A DNA stretch of 64,000 nt from Takakia lepidozioides (taxonomy: Eukaryota; Streptophyta; Takakiopsida; Takakiales; Takakiaceae): assembly GCA_030704615.1 (NCBI GenBank), contig CM060734.1, positions 8,990,001 to 9,054,000 on the forward strand, written 5' to 3'. Below are positions 10,620 through 22,479 of the stretch, in pieces. Position numbers and translations under genes: made by a program. Under the pieces are notes generated by a model. It saw only the letters and a list, made by a program, of their open reading frames with translations. It searched no databases and was not told the DNA's origin. Numbering within the stretch: position 1 is the first letter of the stretch; each line of letters begins with the position of its first letter.

Positions 10620-11960
10620 ATCCTCAAGGGATAATCAAAGAGGGAGAAAGAGGGAGAGAGGGGTCCTGAGAAAATGAAAACGAAGGTGGGATAGGGGGAG
10701 TGACTGAGCAGCTGCTTCCTTCTTTTTCATTTTTTCAGGACCTCTCTCTCCCTCTCTGGTTTCTTTTCTTGTGAGCAGTACAAAAGAAAAGGGAGAGAGA
10801 GCGAGAGAGGGGGAGAGACAGGGAGCGGGACAGAGCTGGAGAGAGGGAGGGAGAGGGAGAGAGGGGGCTAGAAAAAATAAAGAAAAAGGTGTGGGGGATT
10901 CAGCTGCTGCTGCTCAGTCACTCCCCGCACCTTCTTTTTCATTTTTTCACGACCCCTCTCTGCCTCTCTGGTTTTTTTTCTTGTGAGCAGCGCAAAAGAA
11001 AGGGAGAGAGAGGGACAGAGGGGGACAGAGAGGGAGAGGGACAGAGTTGAAGAGAGGGAGGGAGATGGAGAGTGGGGGCTAGGAAAAAAAAAAAAGAAAA
11101 AAGAAAAAAAAAGGAGTGACTAAGCAATTATTGTTGCTCAGACACTCCCACCTTCTTTTTCATTTTTTCACGACCCCTCTCTGCCTCTCTGGGTTTTTGT
11201 TCTTGTGAGCAGCACAAAAGAAAGGGAGAGAGAGGCAGGGGGACAGAGTTGGAGAGAGGGAGGGAGAGGGAGAGAGCAGGCTAGCAAAAAAAAAAGGGGG
11301 GTGGGGGGGGGGGATTGACTGAGCAGCTGCTGCTGCTCAGTCACCCCCCCCCCCCCCCCTTCTTTTTCTATATTTTCCCCCTCCCCTTTCCCTCTCTGGG
11401 TTTTTTTTTTCTGTGAGCAGCACAACAGAGAGAGAGAGAGAAGTGAGAGAGAGAGAGGGACAAAGGGAGAGAGGAGGGAGAAAAAATAATTAAAGAAGAA
11501 GGTGGGGGGAGTGAGGGAAAGAGAAGGAGAGAGGGGGCAAAAGAGATTAAAAATAAGTTGGGGGGGGGGGGGACTGAGCAGCAGCAGGCTGTTCTCAGCC
11601 CCCTACCTTTTCTTTTTCTTTTTGGAATGGTGGGGAAGGGCTGAGAGCTGCTGCTCCCCCTTGCTGGTCTCATCCGCCCCCCCAATCTTTACTTTTTGGA
11701 AAGTGGGGGGGGGGGGGGGGGGGGGGGTGAAAGCAGCAGCAGCAAGTACGCTCTCAGCCCCCCCCCCCCCCCATTTCTTTTTTCTTTTTGGAATGGTGGG
11801 AGGGAAGGTGAGCACAACAGCACTTGCTGCTGCTCTCAGCCCCCTCCCCTCCTTTTCTTTTTTGTTTATCAGCAAAGAGAGAAAGGGGGAGAAAGAGAAG
11901 GAGAAAAAGATAGAGGGAGAGGGAGAGAGTGGAAGGGGGAGAGTCGTTTCTTATTTGTTT
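10620..11960 (+). repeat. Tandem array of ~210-220 bp GAGA / poly-G hairpin units
   Basis: Anchored on CCCTCTCTGCCTCTCTGG, units start near 10741, 10952, 11174 and 11386, a period of 211-222 bp. Each has a pyrimidine tract, CTTGTGAGCAGC, a long purine tract (GGGAGAGAGAGGGACAG) and a palindromic core (GTGACTGAGCAGC..GCTGCTCAGTCAC) flanked by G and C runs. Past 11500 the units degrade but keep poly-G/poly-C runs up to about 20 bases. Frames here translate to Pro, Ser and Gly runs and are not genes. The structure could form hairpins, triplex DNA or G-quadruplexes, which is inferred from composition only. Confidence 0.75.
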
Positions 11961-12580
11961 TTGGCGTGTGAAATGACACGGTAGTAGTGTTGTGGACGCA
12001 GGGATAAGCACGGAGTTTGGCGAGGGACAAGGAGAAGGGGCCGCCAAAGGAGAAGAGGAAAGGGCTGCCAAAGGACAAAGAGAAGGCGCCGGCGAAAGAC
12101 CAAAAATCGCTTGCCGCTAAGGTAGAGACCTGATAACCCTTTTGTCATTTAAGGCCGTGTGACACGGGCCGCTTGGTCCAAACTCACTAGCCCTATAGGG
12201 CCTAGGCGGCTATGTGAGAGGACCGAGCCATAAGGCCGTCGAGGCCTCCACGCCCTCCAAGGTCGAGGCTGAGGATGAGCCTCCACTTTCAGGATGTTGC
12301 ACCACCACCAATACAACTACCACCGTTGGAAAGGGCACAGGTACAAGCCACAACAAGGCCATCCAACCAAGAGGTAACCACTGTGCCATTACCAAGCATT
12401 ATGAGTATGCACCCTCTTCCTCCCCCCATGGGCAATCAGCAGAACCACACCCCATACTTCAGACGGACACGTTGATGTGAAGTGTAAAATGAGAAAGTGT
12501 TGGCGACGAATGAGCTGTTGAACTTTGCTCCACAAAAAGGAACCTTTATAGGAATGGGAAACCCAACGGTGCTTTTATGG
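11961..12580. other. No supported gene
   Basis: 12020-12110 has a short imperfect repetition of GGGCCGCCAAAGGAGAAGAGG / GGGCTGCCAAAGGACAAAG. Short frames cross the region but show no family signal. The composition is GC-richer than the flanks. Confidence 0.35.
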
Positions 12581-12584
12581 CCGG

Positions 12585-12655
12585 AAGGAATCAAACCCTG
12601 ATCCCTGATGAGCCCAGTATTGGAGATGTGTTAATATAATTTAGCCAAAGAGGCA
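12585..12655 (-). repeat. Possible degenerate tRNA-derived SINE head
   Basis: On the minus strand a weak A-box-like TTTGGCTAAATTATA (12649-12635) is followed 50 bases later by a good B-box-like GGGTTTGATTCC (12598-12587). The spacing fits a Pol III promoter. No tail or target duplication was found, so this is tentative. Confidence 0.3.
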
Positions 12656-12789
12656 GCAAAGTGCACCCTGAGCCTCGGTTGTACTTCTATAATCCTGCAT
12701 GGCGTTTGTTTGAAGGGACGTTTGTTGATATGATATACATGCAGTACAACCGACAATTCAGTGAGGATGCCACATCCAATAAAAAAACA

Positions 12790-13350
12790 CCAGAAGTGAT
12801 AATCGGCGCCGATCATCACATCCACCCAAATGCCAAATGCAAATGCAAATGCGCAAAAAAAATAAAAAAAATAGAAGTGTTGATTGTCACATACCCAAAA
12901 ATGCCAAATGTCAAATGCAAAGAAGAAGAAGAAGAAGAAAAAAGAAAGAAAAGAAAAAAAAAAGAAAAAAGAAAAAACTTTGAAATTAGAAAAGAAGTGA
13001 TGATCGTCGACGATCGTCATTCCATCTACCCAAATGTCAAGGGAAAAAAAACTATCCTCGGAAATAAGAAACAAAATATCTGTAGAATGCATTTTCCTTC
13101 TAGATGTTGCATGTCTCCACGGATATAAGTGTGCACCCACGGTATTAGGCCCAACATCTTCCACGATTCCATCCGTGGCTGGGCTGGGCTGTGCGCCATG
13201 TGGCATTAGCCTACGTGGCTATGAGCCCATGTGGCGTGAGCGTAGACTCACACGCTCACGTGGCTAGGCTCACGTGAAGGCATCCCCCGTGTAATAAAGC
13301 TTTTGTCTATGTATGATGGTGATCTGTAAGTCGGCGCCGACTTGCAGGAG
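12790..13350 (+). repeat. Repeated palindrome-bearing units and GTGAGCC repeat
   Basis: Three related units begin GAAGTGAT: at 12796 (palindrome around GGCGCC), 12871 (degenerate) and 12994 (palindrome around GTCGAC). Each is followed by ACCCAAATG.CAAATG. A further perfect palindrome, AAGTCGGCGCCGACTT, lies near 13329-13344. 13190-13310 is the GTGAGCC repeat seen inverted at 2215-2310, ending in GTGTAATAAAG. An open frame at 12661-13128 crosses these repeats and an A-rich microsatellite and is probably not a gene. Confidence 0.5.
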
Positions 13351-13429
13351 GTTACTCAGCACTGTGTTCCACGTATCTCACAATTGTGATGCATTAATCT
13401 TCTACAATCCAATACAGGCGTCGTACACA

Positions 13430-16040
13430 AAATACTATGGGACTTCGCAACTTTGACCACACCACCATTAATAAGTTCCATTCATATCCGAGAACATCCT
13501 CTCTGCTACTGTTAATGTTGTCACTCCCCTCCTAGGGTACCAACCTCCATCCGCACTGCCACTACCCCAACCCTCACATCCACGTCCACCCTGCATATTA
13601 GGGCACCTACACCATTCACCGCTCCCCACCATACCTCCACCACTCCTGAACCACACTCAAATGCCCTCAATATCACCACTTGGAATGTCGGTTCCATGGC
13701 CACTAGTATCCAAAGTTTGATTCATCTTCTCGTAGATTCCATGACCCCGCACATTATTCTCCTACAAGAAACTAAGCTACACATCAACAATCCCAATAGC
13801 TCATATATAAATAAATTTTTCCCAGCCTACTACCTATTATACATATGGAAACCCCTTGTCTGCCACACAATGCCTTCGACGGCGATCTATCCTATATAGT
13901 CCTGCTAGGGAGGTGTTGCACTAGGCATTCTCCGCACACATCACTCCCCTAGTACCACCACAAAGATAACTGTCCACATCCCTCTAAAATCCCATCTTCA
14001 AATCCAATCCAAAAGATTCTACCTCCAAGAAAAGTGCAGATTAGCCATACTAATGATGGAACAATTCTACTCGAACTGGTAGACAAACTGACTTTAATCA
14101 GCGTATTCAGTCATTGTTAATCACCTGGGAAGAAATACTTGCCCGCACTCAACCCCATCACCCTCATACACTTGTACATGCCGTCACACACAAATGACCT
14201 AATACTGATACTGGATATATTGCACACAATCTCCAACATAGTTACCCATGGACCAAACAACAACATCATCACTACATACTAGCAGGGGACTTCAATAGAG
14301 ACATTGCCCTACTTGGACACACATATAATGGCACCCACAAACCCCCATCCTTAATAGACCACAAATGGGCTAGGTTCATTCAGCAACACCAATTTTGCTA
14401 TGCACCCACAGACCATCATACTCAAGGCAAAGAGTACTCAACTACTCCTCATTAAGCCTCCTCGACTTTTTTACCTCATTAAACCTCCTCGACGGTGCTT
14501 CCGAGCCACGCAAAGCACAACCCGACAAATACAATATCTGCATTGGAAGACGCCAAACTTACAGAACAAGATATCTACCTTATATATATTGACTTAAAAA
14601 ATGCCTTCGGATCCTTAGACCATGCAAGACTACTCGTCGTCATGATAAACCTTGGATGTCCAACGGCCACTATATAACTCATCGACAATATTTATACAAA
14701 CAGCACCACAGAATATAGGTTTGTATTACGGATCTACCCCCCCATCCCAATATTGCGAGGCACTATCCAAGGAGACACCCTAAGCCAAGCTTACATATTT
14801 ATCATTTGAACCTAGAATCTCTACTAAGGTGGATAGCTCGCGACAAGCTAGGCTATCAATACAAAACTTCCCTAATGAAATCTCAGCTGTAGCATACGCT
14901 GATGACCTTGCCATCCTACGGACAAACCCCAACACCTAAAGCGTCAAGTTGACAAATTAACTCGCTTTAACCAATGGTCTGGTATGGAGTTAAGTCTCCA
15001 TAAATGTGACGTCATTGCGGTCACTGATTACAGTAAGCTCTCAAAAATCGCTATTGCCTCCCATTGTAATCTCCACATCCACTACCAGAACAAACCCTTT
15101 CATTTCTTAGGCCCTGATGAACCTTACACATACCTAGACATCCAAATTGTCCCATCGCTCACCGGACACATGCAGAAGCGCACAACACTTGCCAAGTTAA
15201 CTAGTAAAAGCTTGGCTCTTCTCAAATCTCCGGTTGCCATCAGACCTAAACTATCGATCATTCAATCTATTTAAAAACCTCAGGTCCAATATGCCTTCCA
15301 CGCTGTACCCTTCTCCCTCTCCGACATCATATAACTTGACAAAAACATTATCCAACTCACTAAGCGAATATGTGGTCTCCCCACCAGCACTCCTAATGCT
15401 CTTACCCAACTCCCAACAGATAACTACGGAATAGGCTCTAGCCCCCTAATCATATCATATGCACTCCCCCCCACCATATTATATGTACTCAACTACAATT
15501 AGAGGCCCTTAATGACCCCGAGCGCTTAGGTCTAATCTATCGTGGACTGCTCAAATACCTAGCCTCGAAATAGAATGGACTCCACTCCCTTCCATCTCTA
15601 TATCCACAGGCATGCCTTTACTCCCCAACCGCACGCACATTGCTCATACTAGGTCAGATGAAAATCAGTATACAAACAGACCTCCCCGGCTATCCTATTA
15701 CCTCATCACCACTCGAACTCGCGTGGCTTAGAAGTCCATTTCTTTCTAGATTTGAGGCTACACATCCCCGCCAAAAAACACCCATCCTCACATACTTTAA
15801 AGAACGACATATCACAAATCTCATCCAACTCACCACCGCCATCGGTGATCGGCTCTTAACCCCATGCGAGTTCACTCTTAAACATTCTAAAGCTACTGCC
15901 AAAACCTATCGGTACCTCCATCACCTCCATACTCTATTCTGTCACCCCTCAGCATCATACACTCTCGAATGTGATCTCCCCTACTTATTCTTCCCTCACA
16001 GTAAACAAGACCCCCAGGAGCACCACCATTAGGATATTTT
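13430..16040 (+). mobile_element. LINE-B: decayed chromodomain-LINE family member
   Basis: Begins in a Thr/Pro-rich linker and the endonuclease start (ITTWNVGSMATSIQSL at about 13670; LLQETKLHIN at 13762). The catalytic GDFNRD block appears at about 14286-14303. An internal deletion then joins the endonuclease to the RT near 14490. RT blocks follow in shifting frames: KNAFGSLDHARLL (about 14600), IQGDTLS (14767) and YADD (14894-14905), then the post-RT domain to about 16030. It lacks the chromodomain and RNase H. At least five frameshifts or stops make it non-functional. LINE-C matches it along its whole length. Confidence 0.8.
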
Positions 16041-17488
16041 TCCAAGGAAGTGACAAGCTTCGTATACGACGGATCCACAAAGAACGACGTTTGAAAAAGG
16101 TTTTAAGGTCCGATGGTCTTGAGAATTTACAAGCTATTACATGGTACCTAATCGTAATTTGTCACCATGTTTGGTGAATTATGGTTAAGGTTAGCCGCAA
16201 CACCGAATTACAAAGCCAACGACTCTTGCGAACCCCGTTTAATTGATTTTATATTTTCTTCATTAGTGGAAAAAATCACAAATTCGCCCTAGGGGTTGTT
16301 CGGATGAGAAACGCCACCTAGCCATCCAAGTTTGAGATGGAAAAAAATTTATTAATTCCCTTTTATGATTTCCTTCCAAGTTTTTAGTTTATTCCAATCT
16401 ATTGCTTGAAACATAAAGACCCTCTAGTTAATATTATTTTAATATTATTTTCCATTATTTTATTAAGCCCAAAAGTAGTATAAAAGAAGGCCAAGGCTCT
16501 CTTGTTCTTCACCTAGTTTTCATTTGTTTGTCTCTTACTTTTGTTGTTGTAGTCTAGCTTGGTAGATGGAGCCTAGGAACTCTCTAGTATTAGAAAAACG
16601 TTTTAAAGCTAAGGGAGAGGAACTAACTCATTTGAGGCCATTGAGCCATTTTAGCATTTATAAAGGAGGATTTGATGCATCAAAGTGTGGAGTGAGAGAC
16701 TTGTTCACGAGTAGGAAGGCCGAGGGTGGACCAAGCTTGACAAGCACCAAGGAAAGGCCGCAAGGAGCACATACCGTCGAGCTAGTAGAGCATCACAAGC
16801 ACCATTTGCGCCTTAAGGGTGATTCACCACCTCACTTCTCCATATTTGATAGTACATTTCATTAATATCTTAAACCAAGCCAAGAATTGCTTGGTTTTTA
16901 ATTGCTTGAAAAACTAGCCTCTTTAAGAGGAGAGAAAGCTTTGTGGTTTCATATGTGAAATAGTTCATGATTGAAAGGGGTAAAGACCCCATAAGACCAA
17001 GTGCAAAGGAAAGGCTTAAGGCCATTGATTTAAATGTGCAAGTATTGATCTTTTTAATTCTTGTTAGAAACTGAGCTGAAAAACAGCTCGGAACTAGTGG
17101 ACTGACCAGCAAGCAGGACCAGCAAATCAAAAGGCCAAAAGGGCCACGTTAATTCCCAAGCAAGAGGAGGAGCTTGGAGAAAAGGGGGAGGGTTTGTTTT
17201 TCTTCTTTTTTGTGTTTTCTTTTTGCTTCACAGGACCTGCCCAGCCGCCATTGCAGCCCGAGACGGGGGCGGATAACAATCATTATGATATTCTGAGAGA
17301 GGACGGTATGGGGATACTATTAGAAGACTGACAGCAAGAGTTCAGCATTTTACGGTGTTGAAAACAGCACAACAACTGGATGTGAAGAGCCAGACGTCCA
17401 GAGTGTAGGTAGCACAGTCAGATCTGCTGCTATAAGGCAAACAGATAGGAAACTGACGACAACAGCAGAATATCACAGCAAGACCCTA
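16041..17488 (+). promoter_or_regulatory. LTR-like region with TATA box
   Basis: TATAAAAG at 16479-16486 lies in an AT-rich stretch and is followed about 25 bases later by a pyrimidine-rich start region, as in plant LTR promoters. Downstream is a short frame (16566-16865, start MEPRNSLVLEK) of unknown meaning. No clear tRNA primer-binding site, polypurine tract or second LTR was found, so the assignment to the gypsy fragment at 18470 is an inference from position only. Confidence 0.3.
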
Positions 17489-18136
17489 GTGGGACAACAC
17501 GATTGCAATAACATGAGTCATGAGAAGCAAACAATGACAAAAAGGGAGATGTTACCTGGTACAAGTGAGCTACGGAGTCAATGCCCTGTAATTACACGAG
17601 AAACTTACAAGGGCAGGAACTGTGTTATATGTCATGGAACTCAGAAACACTACAAAAGGGAGCATGATAAGCTGAGAGAATATTGCAGAGAAAGAATGCT
17701 GAACGTGTTTGGAAGGTCAGGACACGCTAACTCTCTGCCACAGAAGCTGAAAGAAGATGATCAGAAACCTAGAGTAGACGGAGATGGAAGAAGGACTCAC
17801 AGCCACATGAAAGGCAAAGAAACCAAACAGATGAGGACGATCATGGCACCAAAAGATACCAGAAAGGCCTGTGGGAAGCTGATGGAGGCAACATGCGTCA
17901 AAATGAGGTCTGTAATGCCAAAAAGGAAAATGCATGAGGAACAGAAGAGAGAACAGAAAGGGGGAAAGACGAGGTCATGGGGCCAGTACCTCAGAATGAG
18001 CATGTGGAGCAACATGATGGCGGCATGGAGTAGTTGCCGATGGATGCTTGCTGGCCAGGAGCAGCGACATCCGGTGAATGAGGAGAGAGACTTGCCTCAA
18101 ATCAACATGGTTCGAACACATCTAAAAAAAACATAA
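17489..18136 (+). pseudogene. Basic ORF, possibly gag-like, unrecognised
   Basis: A 215-residue Lys/Arg-rich frame with a possible zinc-binding stretch, CVICHGTQKHYKREH. It precedes the gypsy integrase fragment in the same orientation, where gag or early pol would lie in such an element. I do not recognise a family and the frame could be fortuitous. Confidence 0.3.
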
Positions 18137-18466
18137 AGGGAAGGTGCATTCGGAGGCACATGGGCGTGATTCACCGACCACTGAGGAGGATGATTACACA
18201 AGGGAAGAACGTGGAAACAAGAAGTCAGGGCAAAATCTCGCAACTGCAAACAGTGGAAATGAAAGGGGTTCAACAAGCACTGGAGGACAAAACCACGAAA
18301 CCTCAAGAGCGAGCAGCACACGGGATGAAGAGAAGAACGTATGGGGGGCGGCAGTGACGACCGAGCTGCTACTACGACTGTCACACTCCGTAAAGGAAGA
18401 TTGTGAAGGAGCGGAGGAACTACTGTCACCTGCATCAGAGTCAACCAGACATCTTGAACGATGTTC

Positions 18467-19075
18467 AAGCAATGCACTACTTAACCTTCGGTTTTATCAA
18501 TGACTATTTAACTACGAAGGACAGAAAAAGGGTGCAGAGAAGAACCAGAAAATACCAATGGCAAAATGTTTGCTTGCTCTACAAAGGACATGGTTCCAGG
18601 GAGTAGAGAGAGAGAAGCGATAATAGTGAAAATGCACACTGAGTTGGGACATTTCGGAGTAAAGAGAATCCACGCCGAAATCTGTGCGCGATTCTTCTGG
18701 CTCAAACACACGGAAGACATCAGACGAGTGAGACAAACCTGTGTGCGCTGCCAATCGACAAGGATAAGAGGAACACTGGGCAGCACAAAACTCCAAAGCA
18801 TACCTGTAAGATATTTATTCCATAGGATTGCAATGGACACTGCCATACCTTTCCCTCTAACCAAAGAAGGTAATCAATATGCATTGATCGCGATTGAGCA
18901 CGTTTTGGAATGGGTAGAAGCTGTAACTGTGTTTCATCAAGTTCGGCTGACCGCACAGCCTGATTCTTGGAAGAGCACATTTGTGTACAGGTATGGACCC
19001 CAACGTTGTCATCACTGATCAAGGAAAGCCTAGCGATGAAGGAGGAAGGATCTGCACGGTAAGAGATGGAGCAAG
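18467..19075 (+). pseudogene. Ty3/gypsy integrase fragment
   Basis: A leading segment (HYLTFGFINDY, DRKRVQRRTRKYQW) resembles the RNase H-integrase linker. It is followed by the HHCC zinc-binding domain (LGHFGVKRIH, TCVRCQST) and the start of the catalytic core: first Asp in IAMDTAIPF, second in VITDQG after a frameshift near 18990. The fragment ends soon after. RT, RNase H and the rest of the core are absent, so it is a solo remnant of a Ty3/gypsy element. Confidence 0.7.
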
Positions 19076-20228
19076 AAAAAGCTGGGAGAAACATGACGCA
19101 AGCTGGAAGGTAGGTGTGGATGTGATGTCGGTGATATGTATGATGGCGTAATTGTGAGGTTTGTAGGGTAGTGGGGTGTGATGGGGTTATATTCGTGGGA
19201 TGAGAGGGGTTTAAGACTGGTATGGTGTGCCGTTTGGTAGGTAAATTATATATGAGGTGGCTATGTTGGGGGATTAAGAAGTGGAGAATGTTGTTGGTGC
19301 GTCCTGGGTGAATTACATATGGTGTGTGGGAGGCGGGGTGGGTATTTTGAATGTGTGACAGGTGTAGCTTAAGTGGGTACGGAAGTGGATGAAAAATCAT
19401 CCATCTGGGCAGAGGGATGTGGTTGCCCTGCGTGCGTAGACGTTGTCCATGGATGGATGATAGGATGTGGGGGCCGGGCAGTGTGGGATGTTTTCGGCTG
19501 GGGGGTGAGAGCAGAGTGAGAGTTGGATGAATGGGGCAGAGGGGGGCCGTTGGTAAGGGGGCATGTTTTGTGAAGTTACCCCATGAAGGCTGAGGTGGGC
19601 AGGTGCCTATCATTGGATGCAGTGATAGATGGGAGGGGGGGTTGGATAAGTCAGGGTGGCAATTATTGTAGGTTCTAGGTGTACGTGGCTTGTGCTATGT
19701 GTAAAGCCGGGTGGGATGAAGGAGAGCCGTTAGGCTGACATGATATTGGGGCGGCGCGGGGTAGGTACATAGGTACGTAGGGGGGCTGTAATATAATCTG
19801 ATCGGAGGGGAGAAGTAGAGTGCTACATTTCGGGCAGATGGCAGGTAGGTAGCGGCTGGGCCACCAAGTGGCGGTGCGTGTGAGGAGGGAAGGCGCTGCA
19901 TGCAGAGACAGCGACGGGGGGGAGGAGCGCGGGATGTTAAGTATGAAGATGCAGGGGCAGTTGGGGGGTGCATGGCGAGGTTTGATTTGAGGTAGAGAGA
20001 GTGCAGGGGGGTAGCTGAGGCGCGTAGCTGGGCGGAAGAGAGTTGTGCATGTTGCGGGAGCGGGAGATTGTATGCAGAGGTACCGACGGACGCGTAGTGA
20101 CAGATGCAGAGTTCTGAATTTGCTTTAAGAAAGTGGACGGTACACATGGAGTATAGCTGACAAAAAGAGAGAGAATAAGTAGATGGTTGCCTACACATTC
20201 TTGTTTGGAGTGTGCTCTGCAGGTGATC
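19076..20228 (-). other. Low-complexity Pro/His/Thr-rich frames downstream of LINE-D ORF1
   Basis: The minus-strand frames here (for example 19613-18720 and 20198-19695) are rich in His, Pro, Ser and Thr without a recognisable domain. The position just 3' of an ORF1-like frame suggests a linker or eroded downstream part of LINE-D. No endonuclease or RT motif could be found. Confidence 0.35.
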
Positions 20229-22479
20229 CTATTGCGGGGTGTCCCTGTTGTCAAAACCAGGCGGCGGCGGCGGTAGGAGGGTCAGCGTGGTCGCGGCAGA
20301 TGGTTTTGCTGCAGAGCTCGCGATCCCCAAGCGCGGAGGAGTAACACGTTGAAATTCCAGTAGTGCAAGCGGTTTGTATCCACTCATTGCAGTTCCTGGT
20401 AACGGGCTTGCATTGCCCGGCCCTGCGGGGAGAGTAATCGAGCTGTTGGGAGGGGGAAGCTTGGCAAGAACAATATTGGCGTGATTGTAAAAGCTGGCAA
20501 GGTTAGCAGCCATGTTCTCGGTGAGGGATTCTTGCAGAGAGACGAGGTAGGCGTGGTGCTCCTCGTGCTGAGCCACCAGGGTGGTGGCAACCCGATTTTC
20601 CAGAGTTGCTAAGTCCCCGCGTATGTCTGTTTTGATCGAAATGGCTTGTTGAGCTAACTTCTTGTCGATTTCCAGCATTAGGAGGTCGAGGTCATGTCCC
20701 GAGCTTGGTGGCGTGTTGATGCTAATTAAGTTCACAGTATCAGCAAGTGCCTGATTGATATTAGCCACCCGCAGGCGATCCAAAATCTCTTTGGCAGGTG
20801 GAGTGGAGCCGTTCAAGCTGTGAACGTGCTGCTCGAATTTTACCAGCCGATCAATGACCCGGCATGGGGGCTTATTGCACCATTGAGTGTAGATGCTCGG
20901 ATTCTTGCAAGTAAGAAGGGCCATGCAAGTGGGTCTAACCTTCTCTGTCGGAGCGATGTTGTTGAAGTGGACTCGAAGGACGTTATCCCTGCCGAAGATC
21001 GGATGGCGGCTTCCGTGTCATTCTGTGAGTGCAGGGGGTTAAGTCCCTTGGCCACCAGAGTTAGGGCGTCTCGCTCCGCTACAATTTCTTGAGGGGTTGC
21101 AGAGAGGTCCGTCGTACTGGTTTTGTTGATTCGCAGTTGTGGTTTGATCAGCGTGTGGTTGACGCGAACTCCCTGCACGAGCATTCGCTTTTTTGTATCT
21201 TCAGAAGCCACATAGATGAAACAAAACTTAGATTCTGGGCCCGTCTTGTGGACATGTATGATTTCAAATTCGTCTTCGTGTCCGTACGTTTCTGTGATCA
21301 GGTGCATTGCGAGCTTGTAACCAATTGTGCCAAGAAGAGATTCACTTGTCATGTACAGGGACAGGTAATCGGGGAGGGCGGGAAGGTCGAATGTTTTCTC
21401 CACTTTCCCTTGCATCTGTACCGCGGAGGCCATTTCCATAACAAATGCCCTGTCGTCTTTTAGGAGTGCAATTCCGTCTTGCGCAGGGTGTAGCAGTTCG
21501 ATTTTGAGAACTCCAGTCCAGAGTTTGCTGCCATGCTTCGTGAACGCCGTGAGTGGGAAGTATAAGACCTTGCCTAGAGGAATATTCATTTCCTCAAGTC
21601 GCTTCTTAGCGCGATACGAGGCTTGCTCTTTGGGCATATCGGTGTCACCATCGAATCTGATGAGAGTGTGGCAGGGAGTAGCAGACAATCCTGAGTTCGG
21701 GTCAATCGGGGTACCCTTTGGCAGTTGCGTGAGCGGGAGAAATTGACCCTCGCGTCCATCTGGTTGCACAGTTGGGAAGAATTGTGGAACGTGAGGGAAG
21801 GCCTTGAGGCAGTGACGCATTTCGTAGATTTCCGAGGCCCGGAGGCCCAACTTTTGAAGTTCTGCAGTTGTTCGTATTTCGATGACAAAGGGCAGGTCCG
21901 CATTGTAAGCATGCTTTTCGAGGGCAGGATATCCCATCCAGAGTTGGTTTGTAGCAAATGAGTTGGAGGCGCTTATACGTAGTGACTGTCCTGAAGTGAC
22001 GCCTCGTGGCTTCTTGGGGTCCGAGTGGGTGCTGCCCGTATCGCTGTTGAGCACGCTAGAGGTCCGTTTGTGATGTGGACTGCCAGCCAGTGTGGAAATC
22101 AATGGAGTGGTATTGACGTTGTGGGGAGTCATTTGTTGATCTTGCATCTGGGGCGCCGGTGGAAACTGTGTTTCAGGAGTGTCTTGGGTGTGGCCACCAG
22201 TAGCCAGTGCCATGTTTTGTGTCGAGCGGGTTTGATGTGCTTGCTCTGTAGCAAAAATTGCTCGTCTGATAGATGCATATCACTGACGTCGTCGTCTCCA
22301 GCTGAGTGGGCGTCCATAGAAGTAGCGTTGGGCAGGAGGTGCTTGTGGGTAGAAATCCGCTGCGCTGAGCGGGAGTTGGAGGTAGGTGTGCTGGAGTGTG
22401 ATGTTTTGCTTGTGGAACGCGGCGGTTTCTGGATGCTACCTGGGCCTTTCTGTATACCGACTTTTCTAGAACTAGACAT
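20229..22479 (-). pseudogene. ORF1-like (gag-like) protein of a non-LTR element, LINE-D
   Basis: The start ATG is at 22479. Two frameshifts, near 22205 and 20915, split an otherwise open frame of about 745 codons into three blocks. The N terminus is Ser/Thr-rich and basic. The middle block (22213-20840) has a globular region ending in an RRM-like strand (SKFCFIYVASEDTKKRML). The last block (20924-20229) has a Cys/Trp motif (CKNPSIYTQWCNKPPC), a coiled-coil-like stretch (LEIDKKLAQQ, LENRVATTL) and a Pro-rich tail. Such architecture is typical of LINE ORF1 nucleic-acid chaperones; the family link is inferred, not demonstrated. Upstream are tandem units like LINE promoter monomers. Confidence 0.55.

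Noticed and set aside
11500-12070. Several long overlapping frames on both strands
   Set aside because: They translate G, C and GA runs into poly-Pro, poly-Gly and Ser/Leu tracts. This is composition, not coding.
18720-19613. 297-residue minus-strand frame as a gene
   Set aside because: It is antisense to the gypsy integrase for part of its length and low-complexity elsewhere.
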